64,000 nucleotides of DNA from Candidatus Bathyarchaeia archaeon (GCA_038868075.1 JAWBXB010000008.1:21573-85572); one strand, 5' to 3'; positions 52,322-62,450 are shown, counted from the first letter of the stretch. Translations and numbers: made by a program. The notes: a model not told the origin generated them from the sequence alone.

Positions 52322-53251
52322 GTGGAAAAATGGGACCTAATAATTATTGGGGCCGGGGTAGCTGGCTTAACCGCTGGAATATATGGCGCTAGAAGCGGGC
52401 TTAAAACCCTAATTTTAGATGCAGGACAGGCTGGGGGAAAACTCCTCCTAGTACCTTTAATAGAGAATTATCCCGGTTTCCCTGAGGGCATTAGCGGTGA
52501 GGAGTTAGCTAAAAGGATTATTGAACAATGTCTAAAATTTGGCGTAGAGATTCATGAATTTGAAAGCGTCAATGAAGTGGAGTTTAGAGACTTTAATAAG
52601 ATTGTTAGGACCGATAAAGCAGAATATACTGCCAGGGCCATCATAATTGCCTCAGGCTCAATACATAAGAGACTTAGGGTTCCTGGAGAAGAAGAGTTTG
52701 AAGGAAGAGGTGTAAGTTACTGCGCTTTATGTGATGGGGCATTCTTTAAGGGTCTTAAAGTTTTAGTTGTAGGAGGCGGAAATACGGCTGCCATTTCCGC
52801 CATATATTTAGCAAACTTAGCTTCAAAAGTCTATTTAGCTCATAGAAGAAATCAGCTGAGAGCTGAAGAGATCTATGTTAAGTCGCTCATCGAAAAAGGT
52901 GTTGAAATACTATGGAATACTGAAGTAAGGAGAATTAGAGGTAGTTCAAAGGTTGAAAGTGTTCTACTCTATAATAACATGAGAGGGGAGGAGACGGATC
53001 TACCGGTAGATGGAGTATTTATTTGTATAGGCGAAAGACCTAATAGTGAATTTGCTAAAAAATCCGGAATAAGAGTTGATGAAGAGGGCTATATAATTGT
53101 TGACATGCTTCAGAGAACTAATATTGAGGGAGTATATGCGGCTGGCGACGTAACCTCCCACTCAATAAAACAGATTGGAACAGCCGTTGGGCAGGCTATA
53201 GTTGCAGCATCAGAAGCGTTTAAATATGTAAGAAGACCATACTACGCTTAA
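52322..53251 (+). CDS. trxB: Thioredoxin reductase
   Basis: FAD/NAD(P)H-dependent reductase, 309 residues. FAD motif IIIGAGVAGLTAGIYGARSG at the N-terminus, redox pair CALC in SYCALCDGAFF (usually CATC), second nucleotide motif VVGGGNTAAISAIYLA and the closing GVYAAGDVT. Start GTG at 52322. A flavodoxin gene follows 200 bases downstream. Confidence 0.94.
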   Translation: MEKWDLIIIGAGVAGLTAGIYGARSGLKTLILDAGQAGGKLLLVPLIENYPGFPEGISGEELAKRIIEQCLKFGVEIHEFESVNEVEFRDFNKIVRTDKAEYTARAIIIASGSIHKRLRVPGEEEFEGRGVSYCALCDGAFFKGLKVLVVGGGNTAAISAIYLANLASKVYLAHRRNQLRAEEIYVKSLIEKGVEILWNTEVRRIRGSSKVESVLLYNNMRGEETDLPVDGVFICIGERPNSEFAKKSGIRVDEEGYIIVDMLQRTNIEGVYAAGDVTSHSIKQIGTAVGQAIVAASEAFKYVRRPYYA

Positions 53252-53454
53252 GCTTACCTCTAAACTGGAAAACATGCCCTTTATACCTTAAAATTAAAGC
53301 GGATTAAGTGAGCCTTTCTAGGGTCGGCGATAACTACTAGATGAAATAAACTTGAATTTTCACAATAGACTTTTAAGTGTGTAATGCTTTGTATGTAAAA
53401 GGCTTATATACTATATGCGTAACTAAATCTTTCAGATGTGGCTGGGATAATCTT

Positions 53455-53949
53455 ATGGTGAACATTCTCATAATTTATGATTCAAAGACTGGGAACACTG
53501 AGAAGGCAGCTCTTTTGATTGCTGAGGGCGTTAGAATGGTTAATGGTGTAAAGTGTGTGGTTAAGAGAGCTGATGATACAACATTAGATGATTTGTTAGG
53601 TGCCGACGGAATAATTGTTGGTTCACCCACATATTATGGTGGAATGAGTGCTAAGATAAAAAGTTTGATCGACAAAAGTGTTGAAATACATGGCAAGCTT
53701 GATGGAAAGGTTGGAGCTGCCTTTACAACATCTGGTGGAACAGCGACTGGCGCTGAAACAACGCTACTCTCCATACTTAAGGCCCTATTAATACATGGTA
53801 TGATAATTAAGGGGAATCCGGAGGACAAACATTATGGGTTAGCAATAGTCGGCGCGCCAGAGAGCGAGGAAGATAAAGAGGAATGCAGGAAATTTGGATT
53901 TATGATTGCAGATTTAACTAAGAAGATTTCTAAAATCAAAACAGAATAA
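53455..53949 (+). CDS. Flavodoxin/WrbA-like flavoprotein
   Basis: About 164 residues. FMN phosphate loop IIYDSKTGNTEKAALLI at the N-terminus and the GSPTYYGGMSAKIKSLIDKS isoalloxazine loop, with TTSGGTATGAETTLLSIL as in WrbA-type NAD(P)H:quinone oxidoreductases. I chose ATG 53455; upstream codons in frame to 53377 look non-coding. Electron-transfer partner unknown. Confidence 0.85.
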   Translation: MVNILIIYDSKTGNTEKAALLIAEGVRMVNGVKCVVKRADDTTLDDLLGADGIIVGSPTYYGGMSAKIKSLIDKSVEIHGKLDGKVGAAFTTSGGTATGAETTLLSILKALLIHGMIIKGNPEDKHYGLAIVGAPESEEDKEECRKFGFMIADLTKKISKIKTE

Positions 53950-54026
53950 AAGATACAGTAATTCATAAAATTTTTATATTCTTGATTTGCCTCATCTTCT
54001 CAGTGAAGGATAAATGGTAATTTAGG

Positions 54027-55304
54027 ATGAAGGCCATTATATTAGCTGCTGGTGAGGGGCAGAGGCTTAGACCCCTAACTTTTACCCGCCCAAAACATAT
54101 GATACCGATAGGAGGAAAACCGATTTTAGAGCACCTTATAAAGACTCTTAAAGGCGCTGGAATAGAAGAATTTTTAGTAGTTGTCAATTATAAGGCTGAA
54201 GTGATAGAGAGATATTTTGGCGACGGCTCCAGATATGGAGTTAAGATAGAATATATATTTCAAAAAAGATTGCTTGGAACTGCGGATGCTATATCTTCGG
54301 CTGAAAAACATGTTAATGAAGACTTTTTAGCTATCAACGGCGACTTACTTACATCAATTGATGCAATAAAGTCTCTCATCGAAGCCCATAAGAGAGCCAA
54401 TTCCATCGCAACTTTAGCTGCTGTTAAAGTTGAGCAGGCAAGCCAATACGGCGTTTTGAAGATAGAGAGTGGACAGCTAGTTGACATAGTTGAGAAGCCA
54501 TCTTTAGTAAGCCCTTTAGGCGAGTTAGTGAACGCGGGAATCTACATGTTTTCAACGGAAATCTTCGATTTCATAAAGCTGACAGAGCAGTCCCAGAGAG
54601 GAGAGTTGGAAATAACGGACTCTATCCGCCTAATTATTAAGGGTGGAAAGAGAGTTACTGTCGCTGAGATTCCCAGTGATAGATGGCTTGACATTGGGAG
54701 ACCTTGGGATTTATTAGATGCAAACGCACGCGTGCTTAAATCAATTAAACCTGAAAACCATGGGGATATTGAGGATGGAGCCCATATTAAGGGACCAGTA
54801 TTTATAGGTGAAAACACCATAATTCGCTCAGGTTCCTACATTGAGGGGCCAGTATTTATAGGTGAGGGAAGCGATATCGGTCCAAACTGCCATATACGCC
54901 CCTATACGAGCATAGGTAAGAACGTTAGGATTGGAAATGCTTGTGAAATTAAGAATAGCATATTAATGAATAATGTACATGTTGGGCATCTTTCATATAT
55001 TGGCGATAGTATAATAGGAGAGGGATGCAATTTAGGGGCTGGATCAATATCAGCTAACCTCCGTTTTGACAAGAGAACTGTAAAAATGAGGATTAAAGGA
55101 GAAATAGTTGACACAGGTAGGGTGAAGCTAGGTGTTATTATGGGGGATAATGTTATGACAGGTGTAGGCGCCCTCTTCATGCCCGGTGTAACTATTGGCT
55201 GTAACAGCTGGGTTGGGCCAAACATAGTTGTTTATGAGGATGTTCCACCAAACACGATCCTCCTACTAGAGCAACAGATTAAGCGTAAAGGTTTTCAATA
55301 TTAA
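54027..55304 (+). CDS. Bifunctional sugar-1-phosphate nucleotidyltransferase/acetyltransferase (GlmU-like)
   Basis: 425 residues. N-terminal nucleotidyltransferase with LAAGEGQRLRPLTFTRPKHM near residues 6-25 and the PKHMIPIGGKP signature; C-terminal left-handed beta helix of hexapeptide repeats (IKGPVFIGENTIIRSG, GPNCHIRPYTSIGKNV, GVIMGDNVMTGVG). Matches the archaeal ST0452-type enzymes that make UDP-GlcNAc or dTDP-glucose, precursors of N-glycans. Substrate not determinable here. Confidence 0.87.
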   Translation: MKAIILAAGEGQRLRPLTFTRPKHMIPIGGKPILEHLIKTLKGAGIEEFLVVVNYKAEVIERYFGDGSRYGVKIEYIFQKRLLGTADAISSAEKHVNEDFLAINGDLLTSIDAIKSLIEAHKRANSIATLAAVKVEQASQYGVLKIESGQLVDIVEKPSLVSPLGELVNAGIYMFSTEIFDFIKLTEQSQRGELEITDSIRLIIKGGKRVTVAEIPSDRWLDIGRPWDLLDANARVLKSIKPENHGDIEDGAHIKGPVFIGENTIIRSGSYIEGPVFIGEGSDIGPNCHIRPYTSIGKNVRIGNACEIKNSILMNNVHVGHLSYIGDSIIGEGCNLGAGSISANLRFDKRTVKMRIKGEIVDTGRVKLGVIMGDNVMTGVGALFMPGVTIGCNSWVGPNIVVYEDVPPNTILLLEQQIKRKGFQY

Positions 55305-55365
55305 TGGAATTAAAATAATAAGTAATAAAAGTAAAAAGACAACTATACAGTTAGGGAGCAGGGTC

Positions 55366-55791
55366 ATGTCAACGGCTGAGAGAAGGTTTATTATAGAGAT
55401 CTCTTCGCTTATTGATAAAAACGTTAGTGTTATAACCGTTGATGGAAAGACTTATACCGGAACATTAGTTGGAATAGATCCGGGAAGCTTAAGCTTATGT
55501 ATCTCAGATGCTAAGGATTCAAAGGGGCAGGTTATACCGAAGATCGTAATTAGTGGAAGTAGAGTTGCTGAAATTTTATCCGTTGAGAAGGCGTTTGATC
55601 TTAAAGGTTTAGCGGAAAGATTAGAGAGAGTATTTCCGAAAATGGTCAAGCTGTATGAAAAAGAGGGCTTTATATGGGTTATGGACAGAATTAAGGTAAC
55701 ACAGGACGGTGTAGTTGAAGGAACAGGTCCAGCCGCTGAAAGAGTCCAGAAAGTATACCAACAGTTTGTGCAGGAAACTAGAGGTGAATGA
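55366..55791 (+). CDS. Sm-like protein with C-terminal alpha/beta domain (SmAP3-like)
   Basis: 141 residues. Sm fold in the first 75 residues (LIDKNVSVITVDGKTYTGTL, SLSLCISDAKD, PKIVISGSRVAEI), then an additional alpha/beta domain with MVKLYEKEGFIWVMDRIKV, as in the longer archaeal Sm proteins. Likely RNA-binding. Single gene downstream of the GlmU-like gene. Confidence 0.82.
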   Translation: MSTAERRFIIEISSLIDKNVSVITVDGKTYTGTLVGIDPGSLSLCISDAKDSKGQVIPKIVISGSRVAEILSVEKAFDLKGLAERLERVFPKMVKLYEKEGFIWVMDRIKVTQDGVVEGTGPAAERVQKVYQQFVQETRGE

Positions 55792-55885
55792 AGAACCCGG
55801 GGATCATTCTTTAAACCGTTAACTTAGCATAAAGCATCTATCATTATTTATTCTAATTTTTGTAAAAAAGAGAATTTTGGAAATC

Positions 55886-56632
55886 CTAAACTAGCCATGT
55901 AGGTCTATCCTTCTTCTCTCTTCCTTTGAATAAAGCCCCAAAATCAAATGGTGAAAGAACACTTATTAAATTTCTTAGGTCAACTAAATCACTCAAATCA
56001 ATCTCAATATTTAATATTTTGGAAAGAGCCTTAAGGAGCTCGCTAGCCGCCTCTTTATCCGGATACTCGCCATGAGTTTCGGAGAGCAGACAGAGACCTC
56101 TAATACCACGCAACCTACACATTCCAACTAAGAGACCAGCAACGCCAAAAATCTGTATAGGTAGAACTTCCGCGCCGAGATCTCTGGCAATCCTCGCTGT
56201 CTCATTATCTGAGGCAGCGAAGTAAAGTTTTGGTTTAATAGTAGGTCTTCCCGGTCTATAGCCCCCAAGCGTTATAATAAACCTGCAACTGAACTCTTCC
56301 GCAATATCAAGTATGCGCCCACAAAGCTCATACTGTCCTCGGGATGTAAGTGCTTGAGTATTACCATACAGGAGTATAAGATCCCGTTTACCCATCTCAC
56401 TTCCCTTATAATAATAAAGCTGATTATATGGAAACTTAAGGGAACCATTCGCATCAGTGACAGCTACATCTTGGAAGTATGAGGATTTAATCTCACAGAA
56501 GATTTTAGCATTTAGCTTTTTTATGAGGTAGGCAACCGCTATATTTGCGACAAGACCTATACCCGGGAGACCCTCTATTAAGACAGGATTATTTAAATCT
56601 GGCTTCTCATAAATTTTAATTTTGCATACCAA
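55886..56632 (-). CDS. PAC2 family proteasome-assembly-chaperone-like protein
   Basis: 248 residues with the PAC2 opening VLIEGLPGIGLVANIAVAYL near residue 17 and FIITLGGYRPGRPTI, FGVAGLLVGMCRLRGIRGLCLL later on. Archaeal homologues (PbaA/PbaB type) bind the proteasome core. Divergent from tgtA. Confidence 0.88.
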   Translation of the reverse strand: MVCKIKIYEKPDLNNPVLIEGLPGIGLVANIAVAYLIKKLNAKIFCEIKSSYFQDVAVTDANGSLKFPYNQLYYYKGSEMGKRDLILLYGNTQALTSRGQYELCGRILDIAEEFSCRFIITLGGYRPGRPTIKPKLYFAASDNETARIARDLGAEVLPIQIFGVAGLLVGMCRLRGIRGLCLLSETHGEYPDKEAASELLKALSKILNIEIDLSDLVDLRNLISVLSPFDFGALFKGREKKDRPTWLV

Positions 56633-56701
56633 TACCTACACCTTCCCATTTATATTTGGATATTGGCATAATTAAGATTTCATGGCTGGTGCACAACATA
56701 T

Positions 56702-58270
56702 ATGATAGAGTTTGAAGTTCGGGACAGAGATCTCCTAGCAAGGATCGGTAGACTAAAGACAAGAAATGGAATAATTGAGACACCAATATTCTTACCGGTT
56801 ATAAATCCAGTTAAGGATGTTGTAGCACCAAAAATCTTATGGGAAGACTTTGGCTGTAAAGCGCTAATAACTAATGCATATATTACGAGAAAGCATTTTA
56901 GTAAGGAGGCTGAGGAAAAAGGAATTCATAACATACTTGGTTTTCCAGGCGTTATTATGACTGATTCAGGAGCCTATCAGATTCTTGCCTATGGAAGCAT
57001 AGATGTAACCAATGAGGAAATCATAAGATATCAGGAGAATATAGGCTCTAATATTGCAACAATTCTTGATGTACCAACGGGCTGGAATGTTTCATTAGAA
57101 TATGCAAAATATACCGTTGAAGAGACTCTAAGAAGAGCTAGAGAGCTAGAGAGACTGAAGAGCCGGGCTGATATAGCGTGGGTCGGACCCATTCAGGGAG
57201 GATGTTATATTGATCTTGTGGCCACTTCAGCTATGGAAATGGGGAAACTATCCTTCGATATATATGCTCTAGGCAGCCCCACGCCAGTTATGGAACAATA
57301 TCTGTTCACCACGCTGGTTGATATGATCTTTGCAGCCAAAATGAATATACCAGTAAATCATCCCTTTCATCTTTTTGGAGCTGGACACCCATTTATGTTC
57401 TCTTTAATTGTTGCCTTAGGATGCGATCTCTTTGATTCGGCAGCCTACTCAATTTTCGCGAGGGAAAATCGATATTTAACTGAGTATGGAACAATGCGCC
57501 TTGAAGACCTTAAATATCTGCCATGCTCATGTCCCATCTGCACGAAGCGTGATGTAAAAGATTTTATAGAGATGCCCCATGATGAGAGGGAAAAAGAGCT
57601 TAGTAAACATAACTTGTATGTCTGCTTTACTGAAATTAGGAGAATTAAGCAGGCAATATCTGAAGGCAGATTATGGGAGTATATGGAGATGAGAGTCAAT
57701 AGTCATCCATCGCTTCTTCAAGCACTAAAAAGATTACATAAATATAGTAAATATATTGAGGTGAGTAGCCCAAGCGTTAAGAAAAAGGGTTTATTCTTTT
57801 TTAGCTCTATTGATTTAGCAAGACCTGAAGTGATACGTTATGCTGAGAGATTGAAAGAGAGGTATACGCCACCAAAATGGGCCAAAGTCTTACTTCTAAT
57901 CCCAGACGATGAATCAAAGAGTAATCGTAAGCGTAAACGTCTCAAAAAAATCGCTTCTATGGTACATAAAAGGTTTAATTTAGACTTAGATTCTATTCAC
58001 CTATGCTTTTATTCGCTACCCTTTGGGGTTATACCCATCGAACTCTCTGAGACTTATCCATTATATCAATATGAGTATGCGTATCCACCGGACAGCGATA
58101 TTAAAGAGTATACTATTGAGAGAATTATAGAATACGTCAGCAACACAGCTTACACAACCATAATAATTTCATTTGAGGAGAACGCATGGAGTGAGAATCT
58201 GGCGGATCTCCTCATTAAAAAATTATCCGAGTGTAAAATTAGAGTTGAAATTTTAACTCTAAGCATATAG
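56702..58270 (+). CDS. tgtA: Archaeosine tRNA-guanine transglycosylase
   Basis: Inserts preQ0 at G15 of archaeal tRNAs. 522 residues: TGT barrel (GFPGVIMTDSGAYQILAYG with the active-site Asp, DVPTGWNVS, GPIQGGCYIDLV), zinc ligands CSCPICTKRD near residue 280 and later His, then a C2-type domain. The C-terminal PUA RNA-binding domain of some TgtA proteins is not evident; it may be split onto another protein as in other archaea. Confidence 0.93.
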   Translation: MIEFEVRDRDLLARIGRLKTRNGIIETPIFLPVINPVKDVVAPKILWEDFGCKALITNAYITRKHFSKEAEEKGIHNILGFPGVIMTDSGAYQILAYGSIDVTNEEIIRYQENIGSNIATILDVPTGWNVSLEYAKYTVEETLRRARELERLKSRADIAWVGPIQGGCYIDLVATSAMEMGKLSFDIYALGSPTPVMEQYLFTTLVDMIFAAKMNIPVNHPFHLFGAGHPFMFSLIVALGCDLFDSAAYSIFARENRYLTEYGTMRLEDLKYLPCSCPICTKRDVKDFIEMPHDEREKELSKHNLYVCFTEIRRIKQAISEGRLWEYMEMRVNSHPSLLQALKRLHKYSKYIEVSSPSVKKKGLFFFSSIDLARPEVIRYAERLKERYTPPKWAKVLLLIPDDESKSNRKRKRLKKIASMVHKRFNLDLDSIHLCFYSLPFGVIPIELSETYPLYQYEYAYPPDSDIKEYTIERIIEYVSNTAYTTIIISFEENAWSENLADLLIKKLSECKIRVEILTLSI

Positions 58271-58364
58271 ATTAACAATATTCCTCTGATTATTGAAATT
58301 GAAAAAGTTAATATTTATGGGCTAAATAATTAATAGGGTTAAAAGAGGGAAGTCTGAGTATTTA

Positions 58365-59636
58365 ATGGTGGACGATTCGTTGGAGATTAAATTTTTAGGA
58401 GGAGCAAGAGAGGTTGGTAGGAACGCCATAGCCATAAAAACCAGTAAGACACAGATTCTACTTGACTATGGTGTTATGCTCAATCATACTCCTGGTTTTC
58501 CAATGCATATTCCACCAAGAGAAATTGATGCAATAATAGCGACACATAGTCATTTAGACCATTCAGGCGCGATACCAATATTTCATATAAGCGAATTGAA
58601 GCCAGTTTATGGAACAAGCCTAAACTTAGAATTAACAAGTCTACTGATAAAAGACTTTATTCATCTATCAGGTTATTATCTACCCTTCGAGTATATAGAA
58701 CTTAATTCAATGATTAGAAGCCACATAAATGTTGGTTATAGGGAGGAAGTTAGGATAGGTGACATAAAATTTGAACTACTTAACTCTGGGCACCTTCCCG
58801 GCGGAGCATCAGTACTGCTTGAAAACGAGGGGAAAAGCCTACTCTATACAAGTGACTTTAACACTATAGAGACTAAACTTCTACCAGGTGCCGACTTAAA
58901 CTATGGAGAACTTGATGCTGTTATAATTGAGAGCACGTATGCCGATGAGGATCATACTGAACGCAAAATCCTTGAGGAAAAATTCATTGAAGAAACCACC
59001 AATGTTGTAGAGTCAGGCGGCACTGTTCTTATCCCAGCGTTTAGCGTAGGGCGGGCGCAAGAAATAATCTGCATCTTAGCAGCCCATCACTTTGAATACC
59101 CGGTTGTAATCGATGGAATGGCAAGAGAAGCTAGTAGAATACTAATGAAGCACCAAGAATTTATTAAAGACCCAAAATTATTCATGGACGCCATTCATAT
59201 GGTCGGCTGGGTTGAGGATTGGAGAGAGAGGAAGAGAATATCTAAGAAGCCTGGTGTCATAGTGGCACCAGCTGGAATGCTTAAGGGAGGCCCAGCAACC
59301 TATTATATCCAAATTGTTGGGAAAAAGTCTAGAAATGCGATTTTCCTCGTTGGATATCAGATTCCTGGAACACCTGGCCGAGAGTTATTGGAAACGGGCA
59401 GATGTGTTATAGATGGGAAGATGCGTAAGATAAAGGCTAAGATAGGTTTCTTCGACTTCTCATCTCATTGTGGAGCTAAAGAGCTAAAGGAGACCATTAA
59501 AATGTTAAAGGGGGAGCCTATTGTATTTACGATTCATGGAGCTAATGGAAATTGTCAGAGACTTGCCAGGTGGATTAAAGAGGAAGCTGGCCTAGAGGCT
59601 AAAGCTCCGAATCCCGGAGAAACATTCACAATATAG
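58365..59636 (+). CDS. Beta-CASP ribonuclease of the archaeal CPSF family (aCPSF2-like)
   Basis: Metallo-beta-lactamase/beta-CASP nuclease for RNA processing or decay. 423 residues without the N-terminal KH domains of aCPSF1. Motif 2 THSHLDHSGAIP, motif 3 His in SGHLPGGAS, motif 4 Asp in YTSDFN, beta-CASP motif A in IIESTYAD, and APAGMLKGGPATYY with the late TIHGANGN. Archaeal RNase J is the alternative. Confidence 0.87.
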   Translation: MVDDSLEIKFLGGAREVGRNAIAIKTSKTQILLDYGVMLNHTPGFPMHIPPREIDAIIATHSHLDHSGAIPIFHISELKPVYGTSLNLELTSLLIKDFIHLSGYYLPFEYIELNSMIRSHINVGYREEVRIGDIKFELLNSGHLPGGASVLLENEGKSLLYTSDFNTIETKLLPGADLNYGELDAVIIESTYADEDHTERKILEEKFIEETTNVVESGGTVLIPAFSVGRAQEIICILAAHHFEYPVVIDGMAREASRILMKHQEFIKDPKLFMDAIHMVGWVEDWRERKRISKKPGVIVAPAGMLKGGPATYYIQIVGKKSRNAIFLVGYQIPGTPGRELLETGRCVIDGKMRKIKAKIGFFDFSSHCGAKELKETIKMLKGEPIVFTIHGANGNCQRLARWIKEEAGLEAKAPNPGETFTI

Positions 59637-59645
59637 GTTTGAAAA

Positions 59646-60209
59646 ATGAATATTTACATAGTTCGAGTGGGTGATGTTGAAAAAGAGATTTTACTATTTA
59701 TTAAGAGGGGTGTAGAAGAAGCCTTCTTCCATAAAGTAACATGTATCGTTCTTGGTGATAGATTACAGTTGCCCCATGAGACATATAATGATGTGAGATG
59801 TCAGTATATTTCGGAGATAATTTTAGATAAAATACTGGAGTACTCCACAAATCTTAAAAGAGATAAAGGGGAAAAATGTATAGTGCTAGGCGTTACTAAC
59901 GTGGATATTTATTCCCCCGGAATGAATTTCATATTTGGCGAAGCCAATTGTCCTGGTAAAGCTGCAATAATATCACTCTTTAGGCTCAGGCCGGAATTTT
60001 ATGGTGAAGAAGAGAATAAGCAGCTTTTTGTGGAGAGATCTATTAAAGAGGCGGTTCATGAGCTTGGTCACGCCTTAGGTTTAAGGCATTGTAAAAATCC
60101 GTTATGCGTAATGTATTTTTCGCTTCATATAGGTATGACTGATAGGAAAATGCGAAAGTTCTGTGAGGAATGCGCGATAAAGCTGAGACATTTAATTACT
60201 AAAAACTAA
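59646..60209 (+). CDS. amzA: Archaemetzincin zinc metalloprotease
   Basis: 187 residues. Metzincin signature HELGHALGLRHC with the extra cysteine typical of archaemetzincins, then CVMYFS (Met-turn) and FCEEC, giving the family's CX4CXMX17CXXC structural zinc. Peptide substrate unknown. It starts 9 bases after the aCPSF2 stop, likely co-transcribed. Confidence 0.93.
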   Translation: MNIYIVRVGDVEKEILLFIKRGVEEAFFHKVTCIVLGDRLQLPHETYNDVRCQYISEIILDKILEYSTNLKRDKGEKCIVLGVTNVDIYSPGMNFIFGEANCPGKAAIISLFRLRPEFYGEEENKQLFVERSIKEAVHELGHALGLRHCKNPLCVMYFSLHIGMTDRKMRKFCEECAIKLRHLITKN

Positions 60210-60249
60210 TCAATAAGAAAATGTTTACGGAATCTTTTAGGTGATTGGA

Positions 60250-60819
60250 ATGATTTATGTGATAGGTATTGTTGGAAGCCCAGGAATCAGCGGCAATACC
60301 GAAATTCTTGTTGCAGAGACATTAAAGACTATTGCTGAAGGAAACATTAAAACCGAGCTTATAAGATTAGCTGATAAAGAGATTAAGCCATGTGATGCAT
60401 GCCTATCATGCAGAAAAACAGGTGAATGCCGCATAAAGGATGATTTCCAAGAAATCTTCGATAAAATGATGAAAGCTGACGGCATAATATTAGCCTCGCC
60501 AGTCTATTTCGGATCGACAACACCTCAAATAATGGCCTTAATTGATAGAGCCGGGTATATTTCAGGTGCAAAGGGGAGAGTCTTTGAAAATAAGGTTGGT
60601 GGACCAATAGTTGTGGCTAGAAGGGCAGGTCAAAATTTTACCCTAGCCCAACTACTATTCTTCTTTATGCAGCAAGGAATGATTGTCCCAGGATCAACAT
60701 ATTGGAATATCGCTTTTGGAATAGAGAAGGGTAATGTTTTGAGCGATGAAGAAGGCTTGAGAACTATAAGAAACTTTGCTAAAAAGATGGTTTGGCTGAT
60801 AAAAAGATTAAAGGCATAG
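60250..60819 (+). CDS. Iron-sulfur flavoprotein (NADPH-dependent FMN reductase family)
   Basis: About 189 residues. FMN loop VGSPGISGNTEILVAE at the N-terminus, compact cysteine motif CDACLSCRKTGECR that binds a 4Fe-4S cluster in archaeal Isf proteins, and the ASPVYFGSTTPQIMALIDRA loop. ATG 60250 has GGTGA five bases upstream; GTG 60241 is less likely. Role in redox or O2 defence in anaerobes is typical. Confidence 0.87.
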   Translation: MIYVIGIVGSPGISGNTEILVAETLKTIAEGNIKTELIRLADKEIKPCDACLSCRKTGECRIKDDFQEIFDKMMKADGIILASPVYFGSTTPQIMALIDRAGYISGAKGRVFENKVGGPIVVARRAGQNFTLAQLLFFFMQQGMIVPGSTYWNIAFGIEKGNVLSDEEGLRTIRNFAKKMVWLIKRLKA

Positions 60820-60915
60820 AGTAAAAACAGTTAATTTTAATCCTTGAACTTCACGTGATCTTTAACTTATTATCTAGCTATCCCTTGCTGATTTAAATGA
60901 GACAATTTTAGGTTG

Positions 60916-61194
60916 TTATTCGCCAACAATCTTCTTAAGTTCATCAAGTAGTCTCTTCGCGTGTTCTAAGGCTTCTTCAATAAATCCGTATCCCCTGTAT
61001 GGAGCGGCCGCAACTTCAATATTTGACATCTCATTAATTTTATGCTTTATTTTTTCTTTATCCATGATATTTAAAGCATCTCTTAGATCTTTAAGGCTCA
61101 TCAGCACTCTTTTTGCATCATAGGAGAAGAATTCATATGGTTTAATGAGCCTTTCTATTGCCTCTATCTCACGTAAGGCATTACTTACACTCAT
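60916..61194 (-). CDS. Hypothetical small helical protein
   Basis: 92 residues, nearly all alpha-helical: MSVSNALREIEAIERLIKPY, then KDLRDALNIMDKEKIKHKI and a terminal EEALEHAKRLLDELKKIV helix, separated by one Pro/Gly-rich turn (AAPYRGYGF). No motif or family recognised. It lies on the strand opposite to its neighbours. Confidence 0.55.
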   Translation of the reverse strand: MSVSNALREIEAIERLIKPYEFFSYDAKRVLMSLKDLRDALNIMDKEKIKHKINEMSNIEVAAAPYRGYGFIEEALEHAKRLLDELKKIVGE

Positions 61195-61355
61195 CCATCA
61201 CACCAAGAGAGAATATAACCCAAAAAGTATAAATAAATTATTGAGTGAAAGCCCTTTGTAATGGACGGTGTTGGCAATTCTAAAGGGGCAGAATAGGGTA
61301 ATGATAAATATTCTTGGAGTATATATTTAAAGTCATAGAGCTTCGGTGATTCTAA

Positions 61356-61751
61356 ATGACTGGCAGCAGCGAAATCAAGCCTAAACGCATCCTCTTTGTC
61401 TGCACAGCCAATATTGATCGTAGCCCAACTGCCGAAGCCCTACTAAAAAATATTAGGGGCTTTGATGCTCAATCTGCTGGTGTGTGGTTTAATGCTAGAA
61501 GAAGGATCTCAGAAGATCTTATTGAATGGGCTGACCTAATATTTGCTATGGAAGAATATCACAAAGATATTATAGTATCTCTAAAGCCTGATGCGGAAAA
61601 TAAAGTGGTTGTGCTCAATATACCAGATATTTATTTAAGGAATGACCCGGAATTAATAAAGATTCTGAAAGTGAAGTTATCTGAATACTTGAATATAAAC
61701 TGGGATGAAAAGTCAGCGTCTTCCAGCAGCAATAATATTGACCACCACTAA
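61356..61751 (+). CDS. Low-molecular-weight protein-tyrosine-phosphatase-like protein
   Basis: 131 residues. The P-loop FVCTANIDRSPTAEALLKN has the family C-x5-R signature (usual CxGNICRSP), and DLIFAMEEYHKDII matches a conserved later segment. The general-acid Asp may be in NIPDIYLRNDP, shorter than usual. The C-terminus is a serine- and histidine-rich tail. ATG 61356 has GGTGA upstream. Substrate unknown; an arsenate-reductase-like role is less likely. Confidence 0.75.
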   Translation: MTGSSEIKPKRILFVCTANIDRSPTAEALLKNIRGFDAQSAGVWFNARRRISEDLIEWADLIFAMEEYHKDIIVSLKPDAENKVVVLNIPDIYLRNDPELIKILKVKLSEYLNINWDEKSASSSSNNIDHH

Positions 61752-61877
61752 TTTTCGCCACTTCATATAGCGTATTCTTGCTGCCTAGAACATACTCTTA
61801 AGTAGGGAAAGCTCGGAGACATTTTACACTAGAGACTTTAAATAATTTTAAAAAATTAGGGTGAGGTTATGTGGAAT

Positions 61878-62450
61878 TTAACGTTGTTCCTCTCTAATCT
61901 TCTTAGCTAATGCTTCAATCCTTTCGGCTGTGCTATTAAGTATTTCAGCAACTTCCTTGATTATTTGTTCATCAACTCGTTCTACTAGAGCCTCTCTTAA
62001 GTTAATAAAGGATCTAATGACTCGTTCAAAAGATTCTTGGACTGCGCCGATTCTCTCTGCGGGCGGGATTGGTGGAGTAAGCCACATAAAGCGGGGGGCA
62101 AAGAAGGCCATCTTCCACATCTTCTCCCTAATCTTAGCCTGTTCTTCCAAAAGTTTTAAACCCTGATCAGTTATAGTATAACGTCTTACGCCGCCCTCTT
62201 CACCTAGAACCTCCTTAATATAGCCTTTATCCTGTAACCATGCTAAAAGTGGATATATTGATCCTGGGCTAGGTCTCCAGAAACCATGAGTTTCTTTTTC
62301 AATAGCATCCATTATCTCTGAGCCAGACATAGGCTTTTCTTTTAACAGCCGAAGAACATGGAATCTTAGGAAACCTTTAGGAACACATGCTACATGCCTT
62401 TTCATATTTTTCCACGTCATAGGTGGCATGGGTGGATGATGCATATGCAT
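61878..62450 (-). CDS. PadR family transcriptional regulator
   Basis: 190 residues. PadR winged helix (FLRFHVLRLLKEKPMSGSEIMDAI, then SPGSIYPLLAWLQDKGYIKEV) followed by a helical dimerisation region. The N-terminus is unusually His/Met/Pro-rich (MHMHHPPMPPM), possibly metal-responsive. ATG 62450 with GGTGA. Three TTGATATCAA-type boxes cover its promoter and start, a likely autoregulatory site. Divergent from pyrB. Confidence 0.88.
   Translation of the reverse strand: MHMHHPPMPPMTWKNMKRHVACVPKGFLRFHVLRLLKEKPMSGSEIMDAIEKETHGFWRPSPGSIYPLLAWLQDKGYIKEVLGEEGGVRRYTITDQGLKLLEEQAKIREKMWKMAFFAPRFMWLTPPIPPAERIGAVQESFERVIRSFINLREALVERVDEQIIKEVAEILNSTAERIEALAKKIREEQR

Noticed and set aside
61869-61910. 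13-codon frame with GGTGAGG and an upstream TATA, antisense to the end of padR
   Set aside because: Too short to support; the ribosome binding-like sequence may be chance.
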